Source: an uncultured Marinobacter sp. (GTDB lineage Bacteria; Pseudomonadota; Gammaproteobacteria; Pseudomonadales; Oleiphilaceae). Taken from it: a DNA stretch of 38,149 bases. Numbering within the stretch: the stretch's first letter is position 1; each line of letters opens with the position of its first letter. The DNA is taken from the NCBI GenBank assembly GCA_913057975.1, contig CAJXOQ010000013.1:1-38149 (forward strand), in the 5' to 3' direction. The notes under the pieces are model-generated. The model was not told where the DNA came from, searched no databases, and was given only the letters and a program-made list of their open reading frames with translations. Of the stretch, positions 17,790 through 26,556 are shown one piece after another. The position numbers and the translations under genes were made by a program.

Positions 17790-19664
17790 TCAGCCTTTGA
17801 ATTGCTCGCTGATCTCTTCCAGTATAGCAGGATCGTCGATCGTGCTCGGTACTGCATAGTCCTCGCCATCGGCGATCTGGCGGATCACCCGACGCAGGAT
17901 CTTGCCGGACCGGGTTTTGGGGAGTCGCTCCACCACCAATGCCTTGCGAAAACAGGCAATGGCACCGATTTTCTCGCGAACCATTTCAACCAACTCTTCT
18001 TCAAGTTCGTCGTGGTCAATGGTCGCACCATCCTTGATGAGCACGAGCCCCACGGGTATCTGGCCTTTCATGTCATCGTGAGCGCCAACCACGCAGCATT
18101 CCGCGATGGCTGGGTGAGCCGCGACAACTTCTTCCATCTCCCCGGTGGACAGCCGGTGGCCTGCGACGTTGATCACGTCGTCCGTTCGACCCATCACGAA
18201 TACGTATCCGTCTTCATCAACAAATCCTCCATCACCGGAGCTGTAGAAGCCGTCAATGGGGGCCAGGTAGGTGTTACGGAATCGGTCGTCGTCCCCCCAG
18301 ACCGTGGACATGCAGCCAGGAGGTAGTGGTAGCTTGACGGCTATCTGGCCCTGTTCCCCTGCAGGAACCTGATTGCCTTCCATGTCCACCACCTGAACAT
18401 TGAACCCGGGAGACGGAAGCGTGGCCGAGCCGGGTTTTGTCGTCATCATCTCAATGCCCACCGGGTTGCAGCAGATCGCCCAGCCGGTTTCGGTTTGCCA
18501 CCAGTGGTCCAGTATTGGCAGGCGGGTGTGTTCCTTTAGCCATTCGTAGGTGGGTGGGTCCAGGCGTTCGCCGGCCAGGAAGATGCGTTTCAGGGAGCTG
18601 ATGTCATAGCGGGATAGCTGATCGGCCTCAGGGTCCTCCTTGCGCACGGCCCGGAAGGCGGTTGGTGCAGTGAACAACAGATTCACGCCGTGGTCCTGGA
18701 CCACGCGCCAGAATGCGCCGGCATCCGGGGTTTTGACCGGTTTGCCCTCGTAGAGGATGGTAGTGCAGCCTGCGAACAAGGGGGCATAGACGATATAGCT
18801 GTGCCCAACCACCCAACCAACGTCCGATGCCGCCCAGTAGACGTCTCCGGGGCTGGCGTCATACACCAGGTGCATGCTGTAGCGAAGGGCTACGGCGTGG
18901 CCGCCGTTGTCGCGTACGACGCCTTTCGGCTTGCCGGTGGTTCCGGAGGTATAGAGGATGTAAAGCGGGTCGGTGGCCCGGAGAGGCACTGGGTCTGCTG
19001 GCTGGGCCTGGCTCACCAGTTCATTCCAGTCAAAATCGCGACCTTCCCGAAGTGCGGCCTGCGCCTGCGAACGCTGAAACACAATGCAACACTCCGGCTT
19101 ATGGCTGGCCTGGTCAAAGGCTTTGTCCACCAGAGGTTTGTATTCGATGACCTTGCTAATCTCGATACCGCAGGAGGCCGTGATGATGGCTTTGGGCTTG
19201 GCATCATCAATCCGAACGGCCAGCTCATGGGATGCAAATCCGCCAAAGACTACGGAATGAATGGCGCCAATTCGGGCGCAGCCCAGCATGGCAATAACGG
19301 CTTCCGGAATCATCGGCATATAGAGAATCACCCGGTCGCCCTTGGTGATGCCTCTATCCTGGAGAGCGCCGGCGAAGAGTGCTACCGCAAGGGTGAGCTC
19401 ATTGAAAGTGTATGAGCGGGTGGTGCCGGTGACTGGAGAATCGTAAATCAGGGCTTTCTGCTCGCCGCGTCCGGCCCGGACGTTGGCATCCAGTGCGACA
19501 TCGGAGGTGTTAAGGATACCATCGGGAAACCATTGCCCATGGCCGTTATCGGTAGGCTGCCAGATGGTTTTCGGTGCCTCCATCCAGTCAATGGCAGACG
19601 CTTTCTCGCGCCAGAAAGCGTCAGGCTGGTCGATCGACTGCCTGAACTCTGAGTGGTAGTCCAT
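17790..19664 (-). CDS. prpE: Propionyl-CoA synthetase (PrpE/ACSS3-like acyl-CoA synthetase)
   Basis: This is an AMP-forming acyl-CoA synthetase that activates a short-chain acid, probably propionate, in the cytosol. The 624 residues equal E. coli PrpE in length. Motifs include YTSGTTGKPKGV, IGAIHSVVFGGFASH, GRTDDVINVAGHRL and, at the C-terminus, PKTRSGK with K588, the lysine acetylated in this family. The sequence PLPPGC..T.WGDDDRF is PrpE-like; acetyl-CoA synthetase is the alternative. I prefer ATG 19664 to ATG 19673, because AGGTGG is five bases before the former and touches the latter. No prpBCD genes are nearby. Confidence 0.85.
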   Translation of the reverse strand: MDYHSEFRQSIDQPDAFWREKASAIDWMEAPKTIWQPTDNGHGQWFPDGILNTSDVALDANVRAGRGEQKALIYDSPVTGTTRSYTFNELTLAVALFAGALQDRGITKGDRVILYMPMIPEAVIAMLGCARIGAIHSVVFGGFASHELAVRIDDAKPKAIITASCGIEISKVIEYKPLVDKAFDQASHKPECCIVFQRSQAQAALREGRDFDWNELVSQAQPADPVPLRATDPLYILYTSGTTGKPKGVVRDNGGHAVALRYSMHLVYDASPGDVYWAASDVGWVVGHSYIVYAPLFAGCTTILYEGKPVKTPDAGAFWRVVQDHGVNLLFTAPTAFRAVRKEDPEADQLSRYDISSLKRIFLAGERLDPPTYEWLKEHTRLPILDHWWQTETGWAICCNPVGIEMMTTKPGSATLPSPGFNVQVVDMEGNQVPAGEQGQIAVKLPLPPGCMSTVWGDDDRFRNTYLAPIDGFYSSGDGGFVDEDGYVFVMGRTDDVINVAGHRLSTGEMEEVVAAHPAIAECCVVGAHDDMKGQIPVGLVLIKDGATIDHDELEEELVEMVREKIGAIACFRKALVVERLPKTRSGKILRRVIRQIADGEDYAVPSTIDDPAILEEISEQFKG

Positions 19665-19775
19665 AACATCCACCTCGCATCACTATTGTTGTTGTGTTTG
19701 GTATTACCCACAACTTTAGGCGCTTTGAGGTGTAGGACTACTAGACCATAGGCTAAGGTTCTGTCTTTTTGAAAG

Positions 19776-21131
19776 TTATTGGTTTCCTGAATTGACTGCG
19801 GTCACGCTCGCTTCAATATGCCCACTGGCGACACGGGCGGTGACCCTATCGCCGGGGTTGAGTTCACTGGCCTGGCGAACTATATCCCCGTTTTCCTGCT
19901 GAACGATGGCGTACCCCCGGCCCAGGGTCGCCAAAGGGCTGACCACATGCAGCGTTTGAGCCAGATGCTCAAGTCGCTCCCGGCGTTGGACGACGGACTG
20001 GCCGGCGACGCGGGCCAGTCGTTCGGACAGTTGGCTAACGCTCCTGCGGTTGTCGTCAAGTCGCTTTGCGGGAGATTGCATTCCCAGGCGCTGGCCAAGG
20101 TGCTCAGATCGCACCTTTTCCCGTTCGATTCGCTGGCGCATGGCCTTGCCCAGCCGCAGGTCGAGATCATCCATGCGTTGGGCCTTTTCCATCAGTTCAC
20201 GCCGAGGATCCCTGAGCCTGGCGGAAAGATGCGCCAGTTGAGTCCCCATCCGTTTGAGGGCCCGGCTGGCGGCGCCGGCGAGTCGATGTTCCCGTTCCCT
20301 GAGCTGTCGCAGCCAGTCTTGTTGGTCGGGTGATATTTTTTCCGCAGCAGCGGACGGCGTGGGTGCTCGCAGGTCGGCGACAAAGTCAGCAATGGTAACG
20401 TCCACTTCATGACCAACCGCACTGACCGTTGGTAGCGGGCATGCTGCGATGGCGCGGGCCACAGCTTCCTCGTTGAAGCACCAGAGATCTTCCAGTGAGC
20501 CGCCACCACGACCAATAATCAGCACATCGGCGACGCCGTGCCGGGTTGCCCGATCAATGGCGCGGATAATATCAGCCGTTGCCGCCTGTCCCTGGACAGC
20601 GGTGGGGTAGAGGGTAACGGGAATGGCCGGGCATCGTCTGGCAAGTACGGTCAGGATATCGTGAATGGCGGCACCGGTGGGCGATGTCACAACGCCAATG
20701 TGACCAGGGGTTGAAGGCAGCGATTTCTTGCGTGCGGCGTCGAACAGGCCTTCCATTTGCAGTTTGCGTTTGAGCTCCTCATAGGCCTGCTGTAGTGCGC
20801 CCAGTCCCGCAGGCTCGATATGCTCGACGATGATCTGGAAATCGCCCCGGTTCTCGTAGAGCGTAACCTTGCCACGGATGCGGACCTGCTCGCCTTCCTT
20901 CGGAATCTCTTTCACCCGCTGGTTGAAGCCCCGGAACATGGCGCAGCGGATCTGGCATTTGCGATCCTTCAGGGAGAAGTACCAATGGCCAGAAGAGGGG
21001 CGGGAGAACCCGGACAATTCGCCCTCAACCCAAACCTGCATAAAGCTGGCTTCCAGCAGATGGCGGGCCTGGTGATTGAGCTCGCTGACACTCAGCGCAC
21101 GGGGCCGGGAATCCTGGAAACCGTTGTCCAA
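19776..21131 (-). CDS. xseA: Exodeoxyribonuclease VII large subunit XseA
   Basis: XseA is the catalytic subunit of exonuclease VII, which degrades single-stranded DNA with the small subunit XseB (not in this window). The 451-residue length from TTG 21131 fits E. coli XseA (456). The N-terminal OB-fold (about 1-95, [27 protein letters not shown]) is followed by the nuclease core ([40 protein letters not shown]) and a long charged coiled coil. TTG 21131 has AAGGAG eight bases upstream. An in-frame ATG at 21221 would add 30 residues unlike the family. It is divergent from guaB. Confidence 0.93.
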   Translation of the reverse strand: MDNGFQDSRPRALSVSELNHQARHLLEASFMQVWVEGELSGFSRPSSGHWYFSLKDRKCQIRCAMFRGFNQRVKEIPKEGEQVRIRGKVTLYENRGDFQIIVEHIEPAGLGALQQAYEELKRKLQMEGLFDAARKKSLPSTPGHIGVVTSPTGAAIHDILTVLARRCPAIPVTLYPTAVQGQAATADIIRAIDRATRHGVADVLIIGRGGGSLEDLWCFNEEAVARAIAACPLPTVSAVGHEVDVTIADFVADLRAPTPSAAAEKISPDQQDWLRQLREREHRLAGAASRALKRMGTQLAHLSARLRDPRRELMEKAQRMDDLDLRLGKAMRQRIEREKVRSEHLGQRLGMQSPAKRLDDNRRSVSQLSERLARVAGQSVVQRRERLEHLAQTLHVVSPLATLGRGYAIVQQENGDIVRQASELNPGDRVTARVASGHIEASVTAVNSGNQ

Positions 21132-21243
21132 GGGGGGTGCTCCTTCGTTTCTGTCGGGTCGCGGTATACGCAAAAGCCGAAAATTGGAGAGTAAAAATAG
21201 CGAAAATTCAAAAAGATGCAACCCAATAGGTAATCAGCCCCGG

Positions 21244-21272
21244 TTTACTGTCAACCAAGGCCCATTTATAAT
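21244..21272 (+). promoter_or_regulatory. guaB promoter
   Basis: TTTACT (21244-21249) and a perfect TATAAT (21267-21272) are 17 bases apart, predicting a start near 21279 and a leader of about 80 bases. The last base of this -35 is also the first base of TGTCAA (21249-21254), which reads TTGACA on the minus strand and could be the -35 of xseA. The minus-strand -10 (around TACCTA, 21227-21232) is weak. Confidence 0.75.
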
Positions 21273-21296
21273 AGGTCGATTAAGAATTTTGCACTG

Positions 21297-21316
21297 CCAC
21301 AGCCTGCGGGCTGTGG
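21297..21316 (+). other. Hairpin in the guaB leader
   Basis: CCACAGCC pairs perfectly with GGCTGTGG around a TGCG loop, within the predicted 5' leader about 44 bases before the guaB ATG. No run of T follows, so it is not a terminator. It may stabilise the message or be a protein or RNA control site. Confidence 0.6.
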
Positions 21317-21359
21317 TGTCAGAATTCTCCAATCTAGCATGTTCAAAAGGCGGATCCCA

Positions 21360-22823
21360 ATGCTGCGAATTGCCGAAGAAGCCCTCACCTTTGACGATGT
21401 ACTGCTCGTTCCAGGACGCTCAGAGGTTCTTCCTCACCAGGTCAGCCTGAAAACCCAGCTGACCAAAGGTATCACCCTGAATATTCCGCTGGTATCGGCG
21501 GCTATGGATACCGTGACCGAAGCTGATCTGGCCATCTCCATGGCCCAGGAAGGTGGCATCGGCATTATGCACAAGAGCATGTCTGTTGAGCAGCAGGCCG
21601 CGGCGGTCCGCAAGGTCAAAAAATTCGAAAGCGGCGTCGTCAAGGATCCCATTACGGTAACGCCGAACACCACGGTTCGCGAACTGGTGGACATCACCAT
21701 GGCCAACAACATTTCGGGTCTGCCGGTGGTGGATGGTGTCGATCTGGTGGGTATCGTCACCGGTCGTGATATTCGCTTTGAAAGCCGCCTGGATACGCCT
21801 GTCTCTGAAATCATGACCGCCAAGGACAAATTGGTGACGGTGAAAGAGGGCGCCAACCTGGACGACGTGAAAGAGCTGTTGCATCGCCACCGCATTGAAA
21901 AAGTTCTGGTCGTGAATGACGACTTCGAATTGCGCGGGCTGATCACCGTCAAGGATATCCAGAAGGCGAAGGACTATCCGCTGGCCTGTAAGGACGAACA
22001 GGGTCGTCTTCGAGCTGGCGCAGCCGTCGGCACCGGTGCGGATACGGATGCACGGGTAGCCGCGCTGGTTGAGGCCGGTGTTGACGTGATCGTGGTGGAT
22101 ACAGCCCACGGTCACTCCAAGGGCGTGATTGACCGGGTTCGCTGGATTAAAGAGCATTTTCCGGAGGTTCAGGTGATCGGTGGCAATATAGCCACCTCTG
22201 ATGCCGCAATCGATCTGGCGGACGCCGGTGCTGATGCGGTCAAGGTGGGTATCGGTCCCGGTTCCATCTGCACCACCCGTATCGTGGCCGGCATTGGCGT
22301 GCCTCAGATCACCGCCGTGTCCAACGTGGCAGCCGCCTTGAAAGACCGTGGCGTGCCCTTGATCGCGGACGGTGGCGTTCGCTTCTCTGGCGATATTTCC
22401 AAGGCCATTGCAGCCGGAGCCTACAGTGTCATGATTGGCAGCCTGCTGGCCGGTACTGACGAAGCGCCGGGCGAGGTTGAGCTATATCAGGGGCGCAGCT
22501 ACAAGGCATACCGCGGCATGGGGTCCATTGGTGCCATGGGTCAGGGCTCCAGCGACCGTTACTTCCAGGACGCCAGCAAAGGCATCGAAAAGCTGGTGCC
22601 GGAAGGCATTGAAGGTCGCGTTGCCTGCAAGGGCCCAATGCGGAATATTGTGCACCAGTTAATGGGCGGTTTGCGGGCTTCCATGGGTTACACCGGCAGT
22701 GCCACCATGGAAGAAATGCGCACCAAGCCTGAATTCGTCCGCATCACCAATGCGGGCATGCGTGAGAGCCACGTCCACGACGTGACCATCACCAAAGAAG
22801 CACCTAACTACCGTATCGGCTGA
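21360..22823 (+). CDS. guaB: Inosine-5'-monophosphate dehydrogenase GuaB
   Basis: GuaB oxidises IMP to XMP with NAD, the first step from IMP to GMP. From ATG 21360 ([19 protein letters not shown]) the protein has 487 residues, close to E. coli GuaB (488). ATG 21339 is less likely because the family starts at the MLRI position. A CBS pair sits at about 93-205, and the catalytic cysteine C304 lies in GPGSICTTR. The flap motif [16 protein letters not shown] is present. It is transcribed from a clear promoter with guaA downstream; an intrinsic terminator separates the two genes. Confidence 0.97.
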   Translation: MLRIAEEALTFDDVLLVPGRSEVLPHQVSLKTQLTKGITLNIPLVSAAMDTVTEADLAISMAQEGGIGIMHKSMSVEQQAAAVRKVKKFESGVVKDPITVTPNTTVRELVDITMANNISGLPVVDGVDLVGIVTGRDIRFESRLDTPVSEIMTAKDKLVTVKEGANLDDVKELLHRHRIEKVLVVNDDFELRGLITVKDIQKAKDYPLACKDEQGRLRAGAAVGTGADTDARVAALVEAGVDVIVVDTAHGHSKGVIDRVRWIKEHFPEVQVIGGNIATSDAAIDLADAGADAVKVGIGPGSICTTRIVAGIGVPQITAVSNVAAALKDRGVPLIADGGVRFSGDISKAIAAGAYSVMIGSLLAGTDEAPGEVELYQGRSYKAYRGMGSIGAMGQGSSDRYFQDASKGIEKLVPEGIEGRVACKGPMRNIVHQLMGGLRASMGYTGSATMEEMRTKPEFVRITNAGMRESHVHDVTITKEAPNYRIG

Positions 22824-22839
22824 CCATTGTCGATTCAGG

Positions 22840-22868
22840 CGCGGCTCATCCAGTGAGCCGCGTTTTTT
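22840..22868 (+). terminator. Intrinsic terminator between guaB and guaA
   Basis: A perfect 9-base stem (CGCGGCTCA at 22840-22848 and its complement at 22854-22862) with a five-base loop is followed at once by six T (22863-22868) and further CTTTCT. It lies 17 bases after the guaB stop and about 20 bases before the guaA start. Confidence 0.9.
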
Positions 22869-22888
22869 CTTTCTGCTCCGAGGATTTC

Positions 22889-24466
22889 ATGGCCCACAAC
22901 ATCCACGATCACCGCATTCTGATTCTCGATTTCGGTTCCCAATATACCCAGCTCATCGCACGCCGCGTTCGGGAAATTGGGGTCTATTGTGAGATCAAGG
23001 CCTTTGATATTACCGACGAGGAACTGAAAGAGTTCAACCCCAAAGGCATCATTCTCGCGGGCGGTCCAGAGTCAGTGACTCAACTGGGCGGCCCCCGGGC
23101 ACCGGAAGGCCTGTTCGAGAAAGGCATTCCAGTTCTGGGTATTTGTTATGGCATGCAGACCATGGCCGAGCAACTGGGTGGCCGTGTTGCCAGTTCCGAG
23201 AAGCGGGAATTCGGGTACGCCCAGGTCAAGGTGCGTGCCAAGGGACCTTTGCTGAAAGACATTACAGACCACCTCACGGCAACCGGCGATTCGTTGCTGG
23301 ACGTGTGGATGAGCCATGGCGACAAGGTTGTGGTGATGCCGGACGGCTTCGAGCTGCTGGCGTCGACGGAGAGCGCGCCGATTTCGGCGATGCAGGATAC
23401 GTCGCGTAACCTCTACGGCGTCCAGTTCCACCCGGAAGTGACCCATACCCTGCAGGGCAAGCGCATCCTCGAGCACTTCATTCTCAACATCTGCCAGTGC
23501 GAGGCTCTGTGGACGCCAGCCAAGATCGTTGACGATGCGGTAGAACAGATCCGTAATCAGGTGGGCAGTGGCAAGGTGCTTCTGGGGCTGTCCGGTGGTG
23601 TGGATTCTTCCGTTACCGCCGCGCTGCTTCACAAAGCCATCGGCGACCAGTTGACCTGTGTATTCGTGGACAACGGCCTGCTACGCCTGAACGAAGGCGA
23701 CCAGGTGATGGATATGTTCGCCAGCAATATGGGTGTTAAGGTCATTCGGGTCGATGCCGAAGACTTGTTCCTGTCCAAGCTGAAGGGTGTCGATGATCCC
23801 GAGCAGAAGCGCAAGATCATAGGCAACACCTTTATTGATGTGTTCGACGAAGAAGCGGCCAACATCCGCGATGTGAACTGGCTGGCCCAGGGCACTATCT
23901 ACCCGGATGTCATCGAATCCGCAGCCTCCAAGACCGGTAAGGCCCATGTCATAAAGTCCCACCATAATGTGGGCGGCCTGCCGGAAACCATGAAAATGAA
24001 ACTGGTGGAGCCACTGCGGGAGCTGTTCAAGGACGAGGTTCGCCGTATTGGCCTGGAGCTTGGTCTGCCTTACGACATGGTGTATCGCCACCCGTTCCCA
24101 GGTCCAGGCCTGGGCGTGCGGATTCTGGGTGAAGTGAAGAAGGAATACGCCGAAATCCTTCGTCGGGCTGACGCTATTTTCCTGGAAGAGTTGCACCGTG
24201 CTGACTTTTACCACAAGACCAGCCAGGCATTTGCGGTCTTCCTGCCCGTCAAATCGGTTGGAGTGGTAGGAGACGCCCGCCGCTATGAATACGTAGTGGC
24301 ATTGCGTGCGGTGGAAACCATCGATTTCATGACGGCGCGCTGGGCACACCTACCGTACGATCTGCTGGAAACGGTATCCAATCGCATCATCAATGAAATT
24401 GAAGGTGTGTCCCGGGTAACCTACGACGTTTCCTCCAAACCGCCGGCAACCATCGAGTGGGAGTGA
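22889..24466 (+). CDS. guaA: GMP synthase (glutamine-hydrolysing) GuaA
   Basis: GuaA aminates XMP to GMP using glutamine and ATP. From ATG 22889 ([18 protein letters not shown]) it has 525 residues, exactly the E. coli length; an ATG or GTG further upstream would start inside the terminator. The class I glutaminase domain has nucleophile C86 in GICYGMQ and the HPE of [10 protein letters not shown]. The ATP pyrophosphatase domain has the P-loop [14 protein letters not shown], and the C-terminal dimer domain ends in [20 protein letters not shown] lies six bases before the start. Confidence 0.97.
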   Translation: MAHNIHDHRILILDFGSQYTQLIARRVREIGVYCEIKAFDITDEELKEFNPKGIILAGGPESVTQLGGPRAPEGLFEKGIPVLGICYGMQTMAEQLGGRVASSEKREFGYAQVKVRAKGPLLKDITDHLTATGDSLLDVWMSHGDKVVVMPDGFELLASTESAPISAMQDTSRNLYGVQFHPEVTHTLQGKRILEHFILNICQCEALWTPAKIVDDAVEQIRNQVGSGKVLLGLSGGVDSSVTAALLHKAIGDQLTCVFVDNGLLRLNEGDQVMDMFASNMGVKVIRVDAEDLFLSKLKGVDDPEQKRKIIGNTFIDVFDEEAANIRDVNWLAQGTIYPDVIESAASKTGKAHVIKSHHNVGGLPETMKMKLVEPLRELFKDEVRRIGLELGLPYDMVYRHPFPGPGLGVRILGEVKKEYAEILRRADAIFLEELHRADFYHKTSQAFAVFLPVKSVGVVGDARRYEYVVALRAVETIDFMTARWAHLPYDLLETVSNRIINEIEGVSRVTYDVSSKPPATIEWE

Positions 24467-24487
24467 CCGGTGTGCAGGTCGGGTCGG

Positions 24488-25699
24488 TCAGTTAATCCTG
24501 ACCAATCCGACCTGATTGGTGCTGCTTTGATGGATTAGCAGGTTTTCTTCCTCAGTCACCCAGACATTGCGAATGATCCCAACTCCCGAGGGAATGGCCC
24601 AGCTTTGAAAGGTCTCGGCTTTCGGGTCGAATCTGACGAGCGCATCAGGTCGCATGCCCGATTCGTTGTACCAGATAATGTCGTCGATAACGGCCAATGC
24701 GTAAGGATGAGAGTCCGGGCCACTGGGAGAATCCCATTCAGTGATTGCGCCGGTATCCGGATTCAGTCGGCCGATTTTTCCCCTCGTTGAATTGACGTAC
24801 CAGACGTTGCCTTGGCTATCCAGGTCAAGTCGACGTACTCGGGTTCGTTTATCCGGCAGGTTGTAATAACGGACCTCCATAGTGTTCGGGTCCATGGCGC
24901 CGATCTTGTTCGTGCCATTGTAGGCAATCCAAACGGTGCCGCTGGAATCTACCTTGATTCCATAGGGCCTTGCTTCGGTATTCACTTCCTTCAACATGCC
25001 GGTGTCGGGATCCAGTCGGCCCAGCATGGCCGCGTGCTGAGCCGTGAAATACAGGTTGCCGTTGGGGTGAAATACAGCAGAGTGAGGGTCTTTGGCCTGC
25101 GTTTCATATTCAGTGATATTTCCGGTGTCCGGATTAAGCTTTCCAATGGTGGCGTTACTGTTTCCGGTGTACCAGATGTTGCCATCCTCATCAGGGACAA
25201 TGGAGTGTGGCCGGGCTGATGGCGGTATATTGTATTCTTTCATTTCGCCAGTATCCGGGTTCAGTTTTCCAACCAGGCTTGCCCACATACCTGTCCACCA
25301 GATAGAGCCGTCTGGTGCTTCAATCGGGTCCCGAGTGCGTTGCCCAAGGGTAGGTGTTGTCCATTCAGTAATCTCAATGTCGACATTTCCCGGAACCAGA
25401 GTTGGTCGCCTGCCGGGGTCTTCCGGAAAGTGTTGGGCCAGATAATTGGCGACCTTGGTGGCCTGCTCATCTTGCAGGTCAATCATGGTGGAGAAAACCC
25501 GTCGCCACTCTTCAGGTGAGCTGTAACCAGCTGAGCGATTGATGGTGGAGACGCCATGGCAGGCTGTGCAGGCGTTCTCGACCAATGCTTTGCCGGCACC
25601 TTCGGGTAGTGAAGATTGCGAATTGTTTTGCGCAAGGGAAGCTTGCGTGGTGCCGAGCAGAAGAACGGCTGCAGCTGTCAGGGATGCAGGTAGGCTCAT
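24488..25699 (-). CDS. Exported c-type cytochrome fused to a Vgb-like beta-propeller
   Basis: The 403 residues begin with a signal peptide (hydrophobic 5-18, likely cut after ASLA at 23). A cytochrome c domain follows, with one haem motif CTACH (44-48) and a possible Met ligand in VFSTMIDL. From about residue 105 there are six to seven blades with a recurring pattern (GxxWYTxxxxxxIGKLNPDTGxxxEY), as in virginiamycin B lyase (Vgb) and SMP-30-like propellers. The protein should be periplasmic. Annotation as an antibiotic lyase is not justified, because the Vgb active site was not shown to be present; its real substrate is unknown. I prefer ATG 25699 (AGGAG eight bases upstream) to ATG 25717. 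It sits in reverse orientation between guaA and tadA. Confidence 0.85.
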   Translation of the reverse strand: MSLPASLTAAAVLLLGTTQASLAQNNSQSSLPEGAGKALVENACTACHGVSTINRSAGYSSPEEWRRVFSTMIDLQDEQATKVANYLAQHFPEDPGRRPTLVPGNVDIEITEWTTPTLGQRTRDPIEAPDGSIWWTGMWASLVGKLNPDTGEMKEYNIPPSARPHSIVPDEDGNIWYTGNSNATIGKLNPDTGNITEYETQAKDPHSAVFHPNGNLYFTAQHAAMLGRLDPDTGMLKEVNTEARPYGIKVDSSGTVWIAYNGTNKIGAMDPNTMEVRYYNLPDKRTRVRRLDLDSQGNVWYVNSTRGKIGRLNPDTGAITEWDSPSGPDSHPYALAVIDDIIWYNESGMRPDALVRFDPKAETFQSWAIPSGVGIIRNVWVTEEENLLIHQSSTNQVGLVRIN

Positions 25700-26046
25700 G
25701 GGAACGACTCCTGTCATTCGGAAAGACCTTTATTGTAATCGTACGTCACCATGTCATGGACACTGTGAGGTAATCAAAGTTCCGGTTTGGCGTGCTTTTA
25801 CCCTAAGGTAAATGCCAGACCGATGATGAGAGCTGCTGAATTGGCGGAATTTCAGGTATTCGCGCACTCGTTTCCAACTTTGGTAATATGTTGCCTGGTT
25901 GATGATGGTACCAATTATGCCGCCTCAGATATTGTTGCAGCACTCTTTAATCATCCCTCAATAAACCTTTTGTTTTAATAAGTTGCATACCCCGTTTATT
26001 GAACGTTGACGTGGCGAATAGGGGTTCTGTGACCTGGGCAGGCATT
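25700..26046. other. Intergenic region between the divergent cytochrome-propeller gene and tadA
   Basis: These 347 bases are more AT-rich than the neighbours and hold no credible gene; a 63-codon + frame (25787-25978) has no recognisable features. Two palindromes are visible: CCATG T CATGG at 25749-25759 and the repeat at 25794-25815. TACAAT at about 25733-25738 on the minus strand could be a -10 for the cytochrome gene, but no good -35 was found. Confidence 0.6.
25794..25815. promoter_or_regulatory. Candidate operator palindrome
   Basis: TTTACC (25797-25802) and GGTAAA (25807-25812) are perfectly complementary around CTAA, and the outer bases GC also pair after one mismatch, so eight of nine positions match. 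The site is 95 to 116 bases upstream of the cytochrome-propeller start. It may be a regulator site; the protein is unknown. Confidence 0.35.
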
Positions 26047-26547
26047 ATGGCTGGCACTGATGATGATCATTCCTGGATGAAGCGTGCGCTGCAGTTAGCC
26101 GGTCAGGCCGGAGCCGCTGGTGAGGTGCCCGTTGGTGCAGTGGTCGTGTTGGATGGACGGGAAATCGGAGCTGGCTATAATGCTCCGATCAGTGGATGCG
26201 ACCCCACAGCTCATGCTGAAATACGCGCCTTGCGGGACGCGGCAAGGCGTTCGGGCAATTACCGGTTGCCGGGTGCCACGCTTTACGTCACCCTTGAGCC
26301 GTGCACCATGTGTGTGGGTGCCATTGTGCACAGCCGCATCAGTCGTTTGGTGTACGGTGCGTCGGAACCAAAGGCGGGTGCCGTGGTGTCGGCTCGGCAA
26401 ACACTGGACGAGGCACATCTTAACTGGCGTGTTGAGTCTGTCGGAGGTGTTCTGGCGGATCAGTGCAGCCATGTTATCAGCGAATTCTTCACGCGTCGGC
26501 GGGCCGACATCCGCCGCCGTAGGCAGCTGTTTTCAAGGAAGGAGTAA
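26047..26547 (+). CDS. tadA: tRNA-specific adenosine deaminase TadA
   Basis: TadA converts adenosine-34 of tRNA-Arg to inosine in the anticodon. From ATG 26047 it has 166 residues (E. coli 167). Zinc ligands and the catalytic acid are H56 and E58 in TAHAEIRAL and C86 and C89 in EPCTMCVG. TTG or GTG starts up to 25999 are in frame, but they would add residues unlike the family. galE begins nine bases after the stop. Confidence 0.95.
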   Translation: MAGTDDDHSWMKRALQLAGQAGAAGEVPVGAVVVLDGREIGAGYNAPISGCDPTAHAEIRALRDAARRSGNYRLPGATLYVTLEPCTMCVGAIVHSRISRLVYGASEPKAGAVVSARQTLDEAHLNWRVESVGGVLADQCSHVISEFFTRRRADIRRRRQLFSRKE

Positions 26548-26556
26548 CGATCGATC

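Noticed and set aside
24488..25699. Virginiamycin (streptogramin) resistance gene
   Set aside because: The protein has a signal peptide and a haem domain, and the lyase active site was not identified; Vgb-like propellers have many roles.
25787..25978. 63-codon + strand frame in the gap before tadA
   Set aside because: No ribosome site, no recognisable composition or motif; the region looks regulatory.
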